A stretch of 64,000 nucleotides of DNA. Source: Collinsella aerofaciens (GTDB taxonomy: Bacteria; Actinomycetota; Coriobacteriia; Coriobacteriales; Coriobacteriaceae). This document shows positions 56,973-64,000 of this stretch, piece after piece (position 1 is the first letter of the stretch; every line of letters begins with the position of its first letter). The position numbers and the translations under genes were made by a program. The stretch is taken from contig RQCP01000003.1 in the NCBI GenBank assembly GCA_008668235.1, forward strand, positions 18,839 through 82,838. The letters are read 5' to 3'. The notes below the pieces were generated by a model that saw nothing but the letters and a program-made list of their open reading frames with translations, had not been told where the DNA came from and ran no database searches.

Positions 56973-57917
56973 ATGCTCAAGACTCCTCTCTGCGATCTGC
57001 TCGGCATCGAAAAGCCCGTGTTCCAGGGCGGTATGGCCTGGATTGCCGATGCCTCGCTGGCGTCCGCAGTGTCCGAGGCGGGTGGCTTAGGCATCATTGC
57101 GGCCATGAACGCCGACGCCAACTGGCTGCGCGACCAGATTCACGAGCTGCGCGCCAGGACGGATAAGCCCTTTGGCGTCAACGTCATGCTCATGAGCCCG
57201 TTCGCCGACGAGGTTGCACAGGTTGTGATTGACGAGCGAGTGCCGGTCGTCGTGACGGGCGCCGGCAATCCCGCCAAGTACATGAAGGCGTGGAACGAGG
57301 CGGGCATCAAGGTCATCCCGGTCGTTGCCTCGGTGGCGCTGGCGCGCCTCGTGGCACGTCGTGGAGCCACGGCGGTTGTTGCCGAGGGTACCGAATCGGG
57401 CGGCCATATTGGCGAGACCTCGACGATGGCACTGGTGCCGCAGGTCGTCGATGCGGTTGACATTCCCGTCGTGGCCGCCGGCGGTATTGCCGACGGCCGC
57501 GGCGTGGCGGCCGCCTTTATGCTGGGCGCCGAAGGCGTGCAAGTGGGTACGCGCTTTCTGGTCGCAGACGAGTGCACCGTCTCGGAGCAGTACAAAGAGA
57601 TGGTCCTGAAGGCCAACGACACTTCAACGCGTGCGACCGGTCGCTCGACGGGACATCCAGTGCGCGCCCTCAAGAGCCCCTTCACCAACGCCTATGCCAA
57701 GAGCGAGGGTTCCGGCGCGAGTGCCGAGGAGCTCGGTGCTATGGGAACCGGTGCGCTGCGTAAGGCCGCCAAGGACGGCAACTACGAAGAGGGTTCGTTT
57801 TTGTGTGGACAGATTGCCGGCATGGTTAGCGAGCGCCAGAGCGCACGCGAAATCGTTGACGATCTGGTCGATGGCGCCGAGCGCGTCCTGAAGGGTGCGT
57901 CCGCATGGGTAGCGTAG
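56973..57917 (+). CDS. fabK: Enoyl-ACP reductase II, FMN-dependent
   Basis: FabK reduces the enoyl-ACP in each elongation cycle using FMN and NAD(P)H, replacing FabI. The 314 residues show VFQGGMAWIADASLASAV, GGLGIIAAMN, VVAEGTESGGHIGE and VVAAGGIADGRG. These are the FMN-binding loops of the nitronate monooxygenase-like fold. FabK enzymes are insensitive to triclosan. It overlaps fabD by 13 bp. Confidence 0.95.
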   Translation: MLKTPLCDLLGIEKPVFQGGMAWIADASLASAVSEAGGLGIIAAMNADANWLRDQIHELRARTDKPFGVNVMLMSPFADEVAQVVIDERVPVVVTGAGNPAKYMKAWNEAGIKVIPVVASVALARLVARRGATAVVAEGTESGGHIGETSTMALVPQVVDAVDIPVVAAGGIADGRGVAAAFMLGAEGVQVGTRFLVADECTVSEQYKEMVLKANDTSTRATGRSTGHPVRALKSPFTNAYAKSEGSGASAEELGAMGTGALRKAAKDGNYEEGSFLCGQIAGMVSERQSAREIVDDLVDGAERVLKGASAWVA

Positions 57918-58831
57918 CGTTTCTGTTTGCCGGCCAGGGTGCCCAACACCCCGCGATGGGCGTCGACCTGATCGAGACATCGCCGGCGGCCGCCGAGGTG
58001 TTCACCATTGCCGACGAGGTGCGCCCGGGGACGAGCGAGCAGTGCCGGAGCGCCTCCAAGGAGGAGCTCTCGCAGACCGAGAACACGCAGCCTTGCGTGT
58101 TCGTGCACGACTTGGCTGTCGCCGTCGCCCTGCGCGAGCGCGGCGTGGTGCCTGCCGCCTGTGCGGGATTCTCGCTGGGCGAGGTCGCTGCACTCAGCTT
58201 TGCGGGGGCATTCGATACGCGAGCGGGTTTTGAGCTCGTGTGTGAGCGCGCGGCATTGATGGCCACGGCGGCCGAGCGTCACCCTGGCGGCATGCGCGCC
58301 GTCATCAAACTTGATGCTGCGCAAGTCGAGAACCTGGCTGCGCAGGCCGGCGAGGACTGCTGGCCGGTCAACTACAACAGTCCCCAGCAGACGGTTGTGG
58401 CCGGAGCGCCCGATGCGCTGCAGACCCTCGACGTCCTAGTAAAAGAGGCTGGCGGCCGCGCCATGAAGGTCGCGGTGTCGGGTGCATTTCATAGCCCCTA
58501 TATGGCCGAGGCGACCTGTGGCCTTGCCGCATATATTGAGGCCGGTCACGCGCCGTCCCCGTTGCTCATTCCTGTTTTGGCAAATATGACAGCGGCGCCC
58601 TATCCGGCGGACCCCCAGACGGCATCGGATGTCTTGGCCAATCAGGTGAGCAATGCCGTGCGCTGGGTCGATACGCTGCATGCTCTGCAGGATCAAGGCA
58701 TCGACACATTTATTGAGGTCGGCCCCGGCAAAACGCTGTCTGGCCTGATCAAGCGTACGTTGAGCGACGTTCGTGTGTATTCGTGCGAGACGGCCGAGCA
58801 GGTCGCAGCTATTGCCGACGAGCTCGCATAG
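57905..58831 (+). CDS. fabD: Malonyl-CoA-ACP transacylase
   Basis: FabD loads malonyl groups onto ACP. The 308 residues begin GSVAFLFAGQGAQHPAMGVD. The nucleophile elbow is AGFSLGEVAAL, where most FabD proteins have GHSLGE, so Phe replaces the usual His before the Ser. The catalytic His is in VSGAFHSPYM, and the later IEVGPGKTLSGL matches GPG-K-L. Start inside fabK (13-bp overlap). Confidence 0.94.
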   Translation: MGSVAFLFAGQGAQHPAMGVDLIETSPAAAEVFTIADEVRPGTSEQCRSASKEELSQTENTQPCVFVHDLAVAVALRERGVVPAACAGFSLGEVAALSFAGAFDTRAGFELVCERAALMATAAERHPGGMRAVIKLDAAQVENLAAQAGEDCWPVNYNSPQQTVVAGAPDALQTLDVLVKEAGGRAMKVAVSGAFHSPYMAEATCGLAAYIEAGHAPSPLLIPVLANMTAAPYPADPQTASDVLANQVSNAVRWVDTLHALQDQGIDTFIEVGPGKTLSGLIKRTLSDVRVYSCETAEQVAAIADELA

Positions 58832-58861
58832 TCCACAGGGCTGTAACCCGAAAGGAATGAC

Positions 58862-59635
58862 ATGGGCAACTTGAACAATGGCGCGCTCGAGCGCAACGAC
58901 TCACGTCGCGTGGCACTGGTCACGGGCGGCTCGCGGGGTATCGGCCGCGCCTGCGCTGTCGGTCTGGCGGAGGACGGCTTTGATATCGCCGTCGTCTATG
59001 CCGGAAGCGTCGATGCGGCGCGCGAGACGTGCGACGCCTGCGAGGCGGCTGGCGCCACGGCGCGCTCATATCAATGTGACGTGGCCGACCCCGCTGCCGT
59101 CAACGCGTGCGTGGAAGCGGTCCTCAACGACTTTGGCTCCATTTGGGCGCTCGTCAACAACGCTGGCATCACCCGCGATGGCCTGCTCATGCGCATGGGC
59201 GATGACGCCTTCGATCGCGTGCTCGATGTCAATCTTAAAGGAACGTTTAACACGACGCGTGCGCTCACCAAGACCTTTATGCGCCAGCGCGGCGGCTGCG
59301 TCGTCAACATGAGCTCGGTTGTGGGCCTGATGGGCAATGCCGGGCAGGCCAACTACGCTGCCTCCAAGGCGGGCGTGATCGGCCTGACCAAGGCGGTGGC
59401 GCGCGAGCTTGCGCCCCGCGGTGTACGAGTGAACGCGGTCGCCCCCGGGTTTGTCGAGACAGATATGACGGCAAAGCTCTCGGAGAAGGTGTGTACGGTA
59501 ACCGAGGAGCAGATTCCCCTTAAGCGTATGGCGCGCCCCGAGGAAGTGGCCGGCGTGGTGCGCTTTTTGGCGAGCGATGCGGCTGCCTACATTACGGGCG
59601 AGGTCGTGCGCGTCGACGGCGGAATGGCGATGTAG
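58862..59635 (+). CDS. fabG: 3-oxoacyl-ACP reductase
   Basis: FabG reduces the 3-ketoacyl intermediate with NADPH. The ATG at 58862 follows GAAAGGA. The 257 residues have a short extra N-terminus of about 17 residues before ALVTGGSRGIGRACAVGL. NNAGITRDGLLMRM and the Ser-Tyr-Lys triad (MSSVVGLMGNAGQANYAASK) are intact. The C-terminal YITGEVVRVDGGMAM is typical. Confidence 0.96.
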   Translation: MGNLNNGALERNDSRRVALVTGGSRGIGRACAVGLAEDGFDIAVVYAGSVDAARETCDACEAAGATARSYQCDVADPAAVNACVEAVLNDFGSIWALVNNAGITRDGLLMRMGDDAFDRVLDVNLKGTFNTTRALTKTFMRQRGGCVVNMSSVVGLMGNAGQANYAASKAGVIGLTKAVARELAPRGVRVNAVAPGFVETDMTAKLSEKVCTVTEEQIPLKRMARPEEVAGVVRFLASDAAAYITGEVVRVDGGMAM

Positions 59636-59674
59636 AAACCAGGGCCGAAGAACGGCTTGGATGAGGAGACCATG

Positions 59675-60922
59675 ATGGAACAGAGAGTTGCAATCACCGG
59701 CATAGGTGCCGTATCGCCGCTCGGCAACACCGCGCTTGCCACCTGGGCGGCAATGTGCGCTGGCACGTGCGGCATCGGCCCGATTACGCACTTCGATACC
59801 GATGCGTTTGCCGTCAAGGTAGCGGCCGAGGTCAAGGGCTTTGACGGCAACGAGTACTTTGGCAAGCGTGATGCAAAGCATCTGGACCCCTGCGTTCAGT
59901 TTGCGATGGCGGCTTCGGACGAGGCCATGCGCGATGCGGGCTTTGATGTCGAAGGCGCCATCGATCGAGAGCGCCTGGGCGTCTACGTGGGCTCGGGCGT
60001 GGGCGGCATGACGACGCTCGTCGACAACGTCCATACGATTGCCGAACGTGGGCCCCGCCGCGCATCGCCCTATATGATCGCGATGATGATCCCCAACATG
60101 GCATCGGGCAATATCGCAATCCGCCACAAGGCAAAGGGCCCGACCCTGCCCGTGGTGACCGCGTGCGCAACCTCGGCCCATGCGGTGGGCGAGGCGTTCC
60201 GCGCCATCAAGCATGGCTATGCCGACGCGATCCTCGCGGGCGGCGCCGAGGCTGCAATTATCCCCGATGCCGTTGCGGGCTTTACGTCCTGCCGCGCATT
60301 GACCACCAACCCTGATCCCGCGACGGCTTGCCGCCCGTTCGATGCAGACCGCGATGGCTTTGTGATGGGCGAGGGCGCCTGCGTGCTCGTGCTCGAGAGC
60401 ATGGAACATGCGCAGGCGCGCGGTGCGCACATTTATGCCGAGGTCGTGGGCTACGGCAACACCGATGATGCCTATCACATCACGAGTCCTGATCCCGAGG
60501 CTGCCGGCATTGCCCGCGCGATATCGCTGGCGGTGACCGAGGGCGACGTCAGGCCTTCCGAGGGTCTCTACATCAATGCTCACGGCACATCGACCAAGCT
60601 CAACGATTCGTCCGAGACGGCGGGCATTAAGCGTGCGCTCGGCGAGGACGCGGCGCGCGCCGCGCACGTCTCGTCGACTAAGTCGATGACCGGCCACATG
60701 ATCGGTGCCACGGGCGCCATCGAGGTCATGGCCTGCGCCATGGCGCTCGAGCAGGGCGTGGTGCCGCCGACCATTAACTACCGCACGCCCGATCCCGCCT
60801 GCGATCTTGACTACACGCCCAATCGCGCAGTTCGCGCCGACCTTACCTGGGCGCTTTCGACCAACCTAGGCTTTGGCGGGCACAACGCCGCCATCGCGCT
60901 GCGTAGATATACGAGGAGCTAG
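59675..60922 (+). CDS. fabF: 3-oxoacyl-ACP synthase II
   Basis: FabF extends acyl-ACP with malonyl-ACP. The ATG at 59675 (MEQRVAITGIGAVSPLG) lies six bases after GAGGAG; a TTG at 59657 and an ATG at 59672 are in frame but badly spaced. It is 415 residues. The Cys is in VTACATSAHAVGEAF, and the two His are in NAHGTSTKLND and SMTGHMIGATG. It ends 3 bases before accB. Confidence 0.95.
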   Translation: MEQRVAITGIGAVSPLGNTALATWAAMCAGTCGIGPITHFDTDAFAVKVAAEVKGFDGNEYFGKRDAKHLDPCVQFAMAASDEAMRDAGFDVEGAIDRERLGVYVGSGVGGMTTLVDNVHTIAERGPRRASPYMIAMMIPNMASGNIAIRHKAKGPTLPVVTACATSAHAVGEAFRAIKHGYADAILAGGAEAAIIPDAVAGFTSCRALTTNPDPATACRPFDADRDGFVMGEGACVLVLESMEHAQARGAHIYAEVVGYGNTDDAYHITSPDPEAAGIARAISLAVTEGDVRPSEGLYINAHGTSTKLNDSSETAGIKRALGEDAARAAHVSSTKSMTGHMIGATGAIEVMACAMALEQGVVPPTINYRTPDPACDLDYTPNRAVRADLTWALSTNLGFGGHNAAIALRRYTRS

Positions 60923-60925
60923 AGC

Positions 60926-61399
60926 ATGGATTCCAAAAGACTTGCCGAGATAGCCGATGTTATGGAGGACCGCGGCCTCACGCGCGTGCGCGTTGAGGAG
61001 CCCGATGGCACCGCGGTCGAACTCGAGCGCGCGAGCGCCGCACGGCCGGTTGCCGTGCCCATGCCCATGCCGAGCGCTATGGCCGCTCCAGTTGCAGCTC
61101 CCACAGTCGCGCCTGCCGCACCGGAGCCCGCCGCGCAGACACCTGCCGCCGCACCGGAGCCCAAGGGCACCGAGGTGACCGCTCCCATGGTCGGCGTTTT
61201 CTATGCCGCCCCGGCGCCGGGCGACGAACCGTTTGTGCACGTGGGCTCCAAGGTCAAGGCTGGCGAGACCCTTTGCATCATCGAGGCCATGAAGGTTCTC
61301 AACGAGGTGACGGCAGAGGCGGATGGCGAGGTGCTCGAGATCTGCGTGGCCGACGGCGACCTCGTGGAGTTTGGCAGCTGCCTCATGAGGATCGGATAG
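60926..61399 (+). CDS. accB: Biotin carboxyl carrier protein of acetyl-CoA carboxylase
   Basis: AccB carries the biotin that shuttles CO2 between AccC and AccD/A. The 157 residues have a small N-terminal domain, an alanine/proline linker (about residues 42-75) and a C-terminal biotinyl domain with the biotinylated Lys in IIEAMKVLNE. BirA, its ligase, is encoded just upstream of the operon on the other strand. Confidence 0.95.
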   Translation: MDSKRLAEIADVMEDRGLTRVRVEEPDGTAVELERASAARPVAVPMPMPSAMAAPVAAPTVAPAAPEPAAQTPAAAPEPKGTEVTAPMVGVFYAAPAPGDEPFVHVGSKVKAGETLCIIEAMKVLNEVTAEADGEVLEICVADGDLVEFGSCLMRIG

Positions 61400-61408
61400 G
61401 TGATATCC

Positions 61409-61831
61409 ATGAACAAAGAAGAGCTTAAAGAACTGTTACCGCATCGCGAGCCGATGCTTTTGCTCGACGAAGCCGAGCTGGTGGGCGACGAGGCCCACGG
61501 CAAGATCACGATTACGGGCGACGAATACTTTTTGCAGGGGCATTTTCCGGGAAACCCGGTGGTCCCCGGCGTGATCCAGTGCGAGATGCTCGCCCAAAAC
61601 TGCTGCGTGTTGCTGATGGGCGATGAGGAGGCGCGCGGCGCGACGCCGTTCTACACGAGTCTGGACAAGGTGCGCTTTAAGCGTCCGGTGCGCCCGGGCG
61701 ATACGGTGGATCTGGTGTGCTCCATCACGCGTGCGCGCGGGCCGTTCCGCTTTGCGACGGGTACTGCAAGCGTCAACGGTGAGGTCTGTTGCCGCGCCGA
61801 CATGTCTTTTGCACTCATGCACGAAAGTTAA
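61409..61831 (+). CDS. fabZ: 3-hydroxyacyl-ACP dehydratase
   Basis: FabZ dehydrates the 3-hydroxyacyl intermediate. The ATG at 61409 lies six bases after AGGTGA; a GTG at 61400 in the same frame directly follows the accB stop. The 140 residues have LLPHREPMLLLDEA and the catalytic GHFPGNPVVPGVIQCEMLAQ with His and Glu. It is placed between accB and accC. Confidence 0.94.
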   Translation: MNKEELKELLPHREPMLLLDEAELVGDEAHGKITITGDEYFLQGHFPGNPVVPGVIQCEMLAQNCCVLLMGDEEARGATPFYTSLDKVRFKRPVRPGDTVDLVCSITRARGPFRFATGTASVNGEVCCRADMSFALMHES

Positions 61832-61841
61832 GGAAGGCTTC

Positions 61842-63185
61842 ATGTTCGACAAAGTGCTCATCGCCAACCGCGGCGAAGTCGCGGTCCGTGTTATCCGCGC
61901 GTGCCGCGATATGGGCATCAAGACCGTCGCCGTTTATTCCACGGCCGATGCGGACGCGCTGCACGTGCAGCTTGCCGACGAGGCGTATTGCATCGGCGGT
62001 CCGCGTCTTGCCGAGAGCTACCTCAACGACGATGCTGTGCTCACCTGTGCCGTAAAGTCGGGAGCTAAGGCAATTCATCCCGGCTATGGCTTCTTTTCCG
62101 AGAAGGCGAGCTTTGTACGCGACTGCGACAAGTATGGCCTGGCTTTTGTCGGTCCTTCGGCCGAGGTGATCGACAGCATGGGCGACAAGGACGCCGCACG
62201 CCGAACGGCTGCCGCGGCGGGCGTGCCCATTGTGCCGGGCTGCGATTTGCTCAAAAGTCCCGAGGAGGCGACGGCCGAGGCCGAGCGCATTGGCTGTCCC
62301 GTGCTCATTAAGGCGCGCGCGGGCGGTGGCGGTCGCGGCATTCGCAAGGTCGAGCGCGTGGAAGATGCGGCAAAGGCGTTCATCGAGGCGCGTGCCGAGG
62401 GCGAGGCCGTTTTTGGCGACGGCGAGTGCTACATGGAGAAGTTCGTCGCGCCGGCGCACCACGTTGAGGTGCAGATTATGGCCGATAAGCAGGGCCATGT
62501 ATTTTCGCTCGGCGAGCGCGAGTGCTCGGTGCAGCGTCGCAACCAAAAGCTGATCGAAGAGAGTCCCGCGCCGTGCCTCGACGGACACGACGACATTCGT
62601 GCTCGCATGCACACGGCAGCGCGTGACCTGGCTCGTGCCGTCGGCTACGAAGGAGCCGGTACCATCGAGTTTCTGTATTCGGACGACGGCAATTTCTACT
62701 TTATGGAAATGAACACGCGCTTGCAGGTGGAGCATCCGGTTACAGAGTTTGTGACCGATACCGACTTGGTCAAGTGGCAGCTGCGCGTGGCGGCCGGCCA
62801 GCCTCTGCCCTTTGAGCAGGAGGACATGCCGGTCCGCAACCACGCCATGGAGTGCCGCATCAATGCCGAAACGCCGGACTTTCTGCCGTCATGCGGAACG
62901 GTCACCGCGTTGCGTGTGCCGGGTGGTCCGCGCGTGCGCTGGGATTCCGCCATGTTTACCGGTGCGAAAGTTCCGCCGTACTACGACTCCATGCTCGGCA
63001 AGCTCATCGTGTGTGCGCCCACGCGTGACGGCGCCATTCGCAAGATGCGCTCGGCCCTGGGCGAGCTCGTGATTGAGGGCGTGAGCGAAAACAGCGAGCT
63101 TCAGCTCGACGTGCTGGCAAACGACGAGTTCTTGTCGGGCATGTACCACACCGATCTGATGGGGCATCTCTATGCTGATGAATAG
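61842..63185 (+). CDS. accC: Biotin carboxylase of acetyl-CoA carboxylase
   Basis: AccC carboxylates biotin on AccB with ATP and bicarbonate. The ATG at 61842 (MFDKVLIANRGEVAVRV) follows AAGGAAGG; the frame extends further up inside fabZ. The ATP-grasp loop is KARAGGGGRGIRKV, with MEKFVAPAHHVEVQIMADK and EMNTRLQVEHPVTEFVT. It is 447 residues and overlaps accD by 14 bp. Confidence 0.96.
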   Translation: MFDKVLIANRGEVAVRVIRACRDMGIKTVAVYSTADADALHVQLADEAYCIGGPRLAESYLNDDAVLTCAVKSGAKAIHPGYGFFSEKASFVRDCDKYGLAFVGPSAEVIDSMGDKDAARRTAAAAGVPIVPGCDLLKSPEEATAEAERIGCPVLIKARAGGGGRGIRKVERVEDAAKAFIEARAEGEAVFGDGECYMEKFVAPAHHVEVQIMADKQGHVFSLGERECSVQRRNQKLIEESPAPCLDGHDDIRARMHTAARDLARAVGYEGAGTIEFLYSDDGNFYFMEMNTRLQVEHPVTEFVTDTDLVKWQLRVAAGQPLPFEQEDMPVRNHAMECRINAETPDFLPSCGTVTALRVPGGPRVRWDSAMFTGAKVPPYYDSMLGKLIVCAPTRDGAIRKMRSALGELVIEGVSENSELQLDVLANDEFLSGMYHTDLMGHLYADE

Positions 63186-64000
63186 AAAAGCAAAGACGGT
63201 CAACGTCCTCGAGGGGCCGATGACCGAGTCGTGCGCCGAGTTTCCCGCGCGCCACGTGTTTATCAAGTGCCCGGAGTGTCGCCGCGTGATCGATGAAGCA
63301 CGCCTGCACGACAACCTCGAGGTCTGCCCTCGTTGCGGCAAACACTTTCGCGTGAGCGGTCGCGCGCGCATGCGCATGACGGTCGACGAGGGCACGTTTG
63401 AGGAATGGGATGCCAATCTGGCGTCGGAGGACTTCCTCTCGTTTCCCGGCTATGCCGACAAGCTTAAGAGCGTGTGCGAGCGTTCGGGCGAGCGCGACGC
63501 CGTTGTGTGCGGCAGGGGCAAAATCTGCGGTTGCGATACCGCGCTCTTCTTTATGGACGCCAACTTTATGATGGGCTCGATGGGTTCCGTGGTGGGCGAG
63601 AAGATCTGTCGCACATTAGAGCGAGCGACCGAACTTGGATTGCCAGTTGTCGGCTTTACCGTTTCGGGCGGCGCGCGCATGCAAGAGGGCGTGACGTCGC
63701 TTATGCAGATGGCCAAGATTTCTGCGGCGGTTAGGCGCCACAGCGAGGCGGGCGGTCTGTATATCACGGTGCTCACCGACACCACGACCGGAGGCGTAAC
63801 CGCGAGCTTAGCCATGGAGGGAGATATTATCCTGGCCGAGCCCGATGCCCTGACGGCAATTGCCGGCCCGCGCGTGATCGAGCAGAACATGCACAAGCGC
63901 CTGCCCAAGGGATTCCAGCGCTCCGAGTTTTTGCTGGAGCACGGCTTTTGCGATGCCGTTGTTCCGCGTGGCGAGATTGCGCTCACGGTAGGCGAGCTGC
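63172..64000 (+). CDS. accD: Acetyl-CoA carboxylase carboxyltransferase beta subunit (3' end outside window)
   Basis: AccD with AccA transfers CO2 from biotin to acetyl-CoA. The frame begins at the ATG at 63172 inside accC, with GGGG 7 bases upstream; an ATG at 63178 is possible. The zinc ribbon is at residues 33-60 with CPECRRV and CPRCGKHF. The crotonase-like core follows: MDANFMMGSMGSVVGEK, FTVSGGARMQEG and DTTTGGVTASLA. About 276 residues are inside the window and no stop is reached. accA probably follows. Confidence 0.93.
   Translation, partial: MLMNRKAKTVNVLEGPMTESCAEFPARHVFIKCPECRRVIDEARLHDNLEVCPRCGKHFRVSGRARMRMTVDEGTFEEWDANLASEDFLSFPGYADKLKSVCERSGERDAVVCGRGKICGCDTALFFMDANFMMGSMGSVVGEKICRTLERATELGLPVVGFTVSGGARMQEGVTSLMQMAKISAAVRRHSEAGGLYITVLTDTTTGGVTASLAMEGDIILAEPDALTAIAGPRVIEQNMHKRLPKGFQRSEFLLEHGFCDAVVPRGEIALTVGEL

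Overview
The window looks like chromosomal sequence of a Collinsella-type coriobacterium (Actinomycetota, Coriobacteriia). This rests on the high GC content, strong preference for GAG, AAG and CAG codons, GTG and TTG starts, a FabK-type enoyl reductase, a Tat-type lipoprotein, a sortase-like LAATG tail and abundant palindromic intergenic repeats. The genus is an inference from gene content and style, not from a database match.

Layout. 1-4.4 kb: ispD (5' end cut), ispF, cysS, rlmB and a YacP-like NYN RNase, all on + and tightly packed. 4.4-5.9 kb: a minus-strand HTH-HipA-like kinase with a palindromic operator. 6.0-11.1 kb: tRNA-Thr, a repeat-rich leader, the tRNA-Tyr/Thr/Met cluster, tuf, rpmG, tRNA-Trp, secE, nusG, rplK and rplA. 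11.1-23.2 kb: mostly minus strand, with a metallophosphoesterase, a ParB-like/BMP fusion, an MscS channel, a frameshifted surface 5'-nucleotidase, an ABC importer of the TrpXYZ type, a WYL-like regulator, asnS and a glucose-type PTS EIIA. 23.4-37.9 kb: an esterase, a FeoA-FeoB fusion, an alpha-glucoside locus (PTS EIIBC, RpiR regulator, GH4 phospho-alpha-glucosidase), a membrane protein, an MFS exporter, a GH13 enzyme, a hypoxanthine/uracil-DNA glycosylase, a hypothetical protein and an aminotransferase. 38.1-48.9 kb: rplJ-rplL with an L10-type leader, galU, rpoB, rpoC. 49.1-50.7 kb: an ECF sigma factor and its membrane-bound partner. 51.1-54.7 kb: rpsL-rpsG-fusA-rpsJ. 54.8-64 kb: birA, then the fatty-acid operon fabH-acpP-fabK-fabD-fabG-fabF-accB-fabZ-accC-accD (3' end cut).

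How it fits together. The transcription and translation genes usually joined as secE-nusG-rplKAJL-rpoBC are split here by about 27 kb of transport and metabolic genes. The alpha-glucoside PTS lacks its own EIIA, which the EIIA at 22.6 kb could supply. BirA sits divergently beside the operon that encodes its substrate, the biotin carrier AccB. Two copies of a short palindrome around the fabH promoter suggest that one regulator controls the fatty-acid genes.

The most unusual content is intergenic. There are at least four families of large inverted repeats. One family has two copies with compensatory stem changes, placed just upstream of the rplJ and rpsL promoters. A 103-nt hairpin in perfect register with tandem G.A mismatches lies between cysS and rlmB, and a 62-bp-period array of hairpins lies ahead of feoAB. 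RpoC carries a C-terminal extension resembling the RNA polymerase alpha-subunit C-terminal domain.
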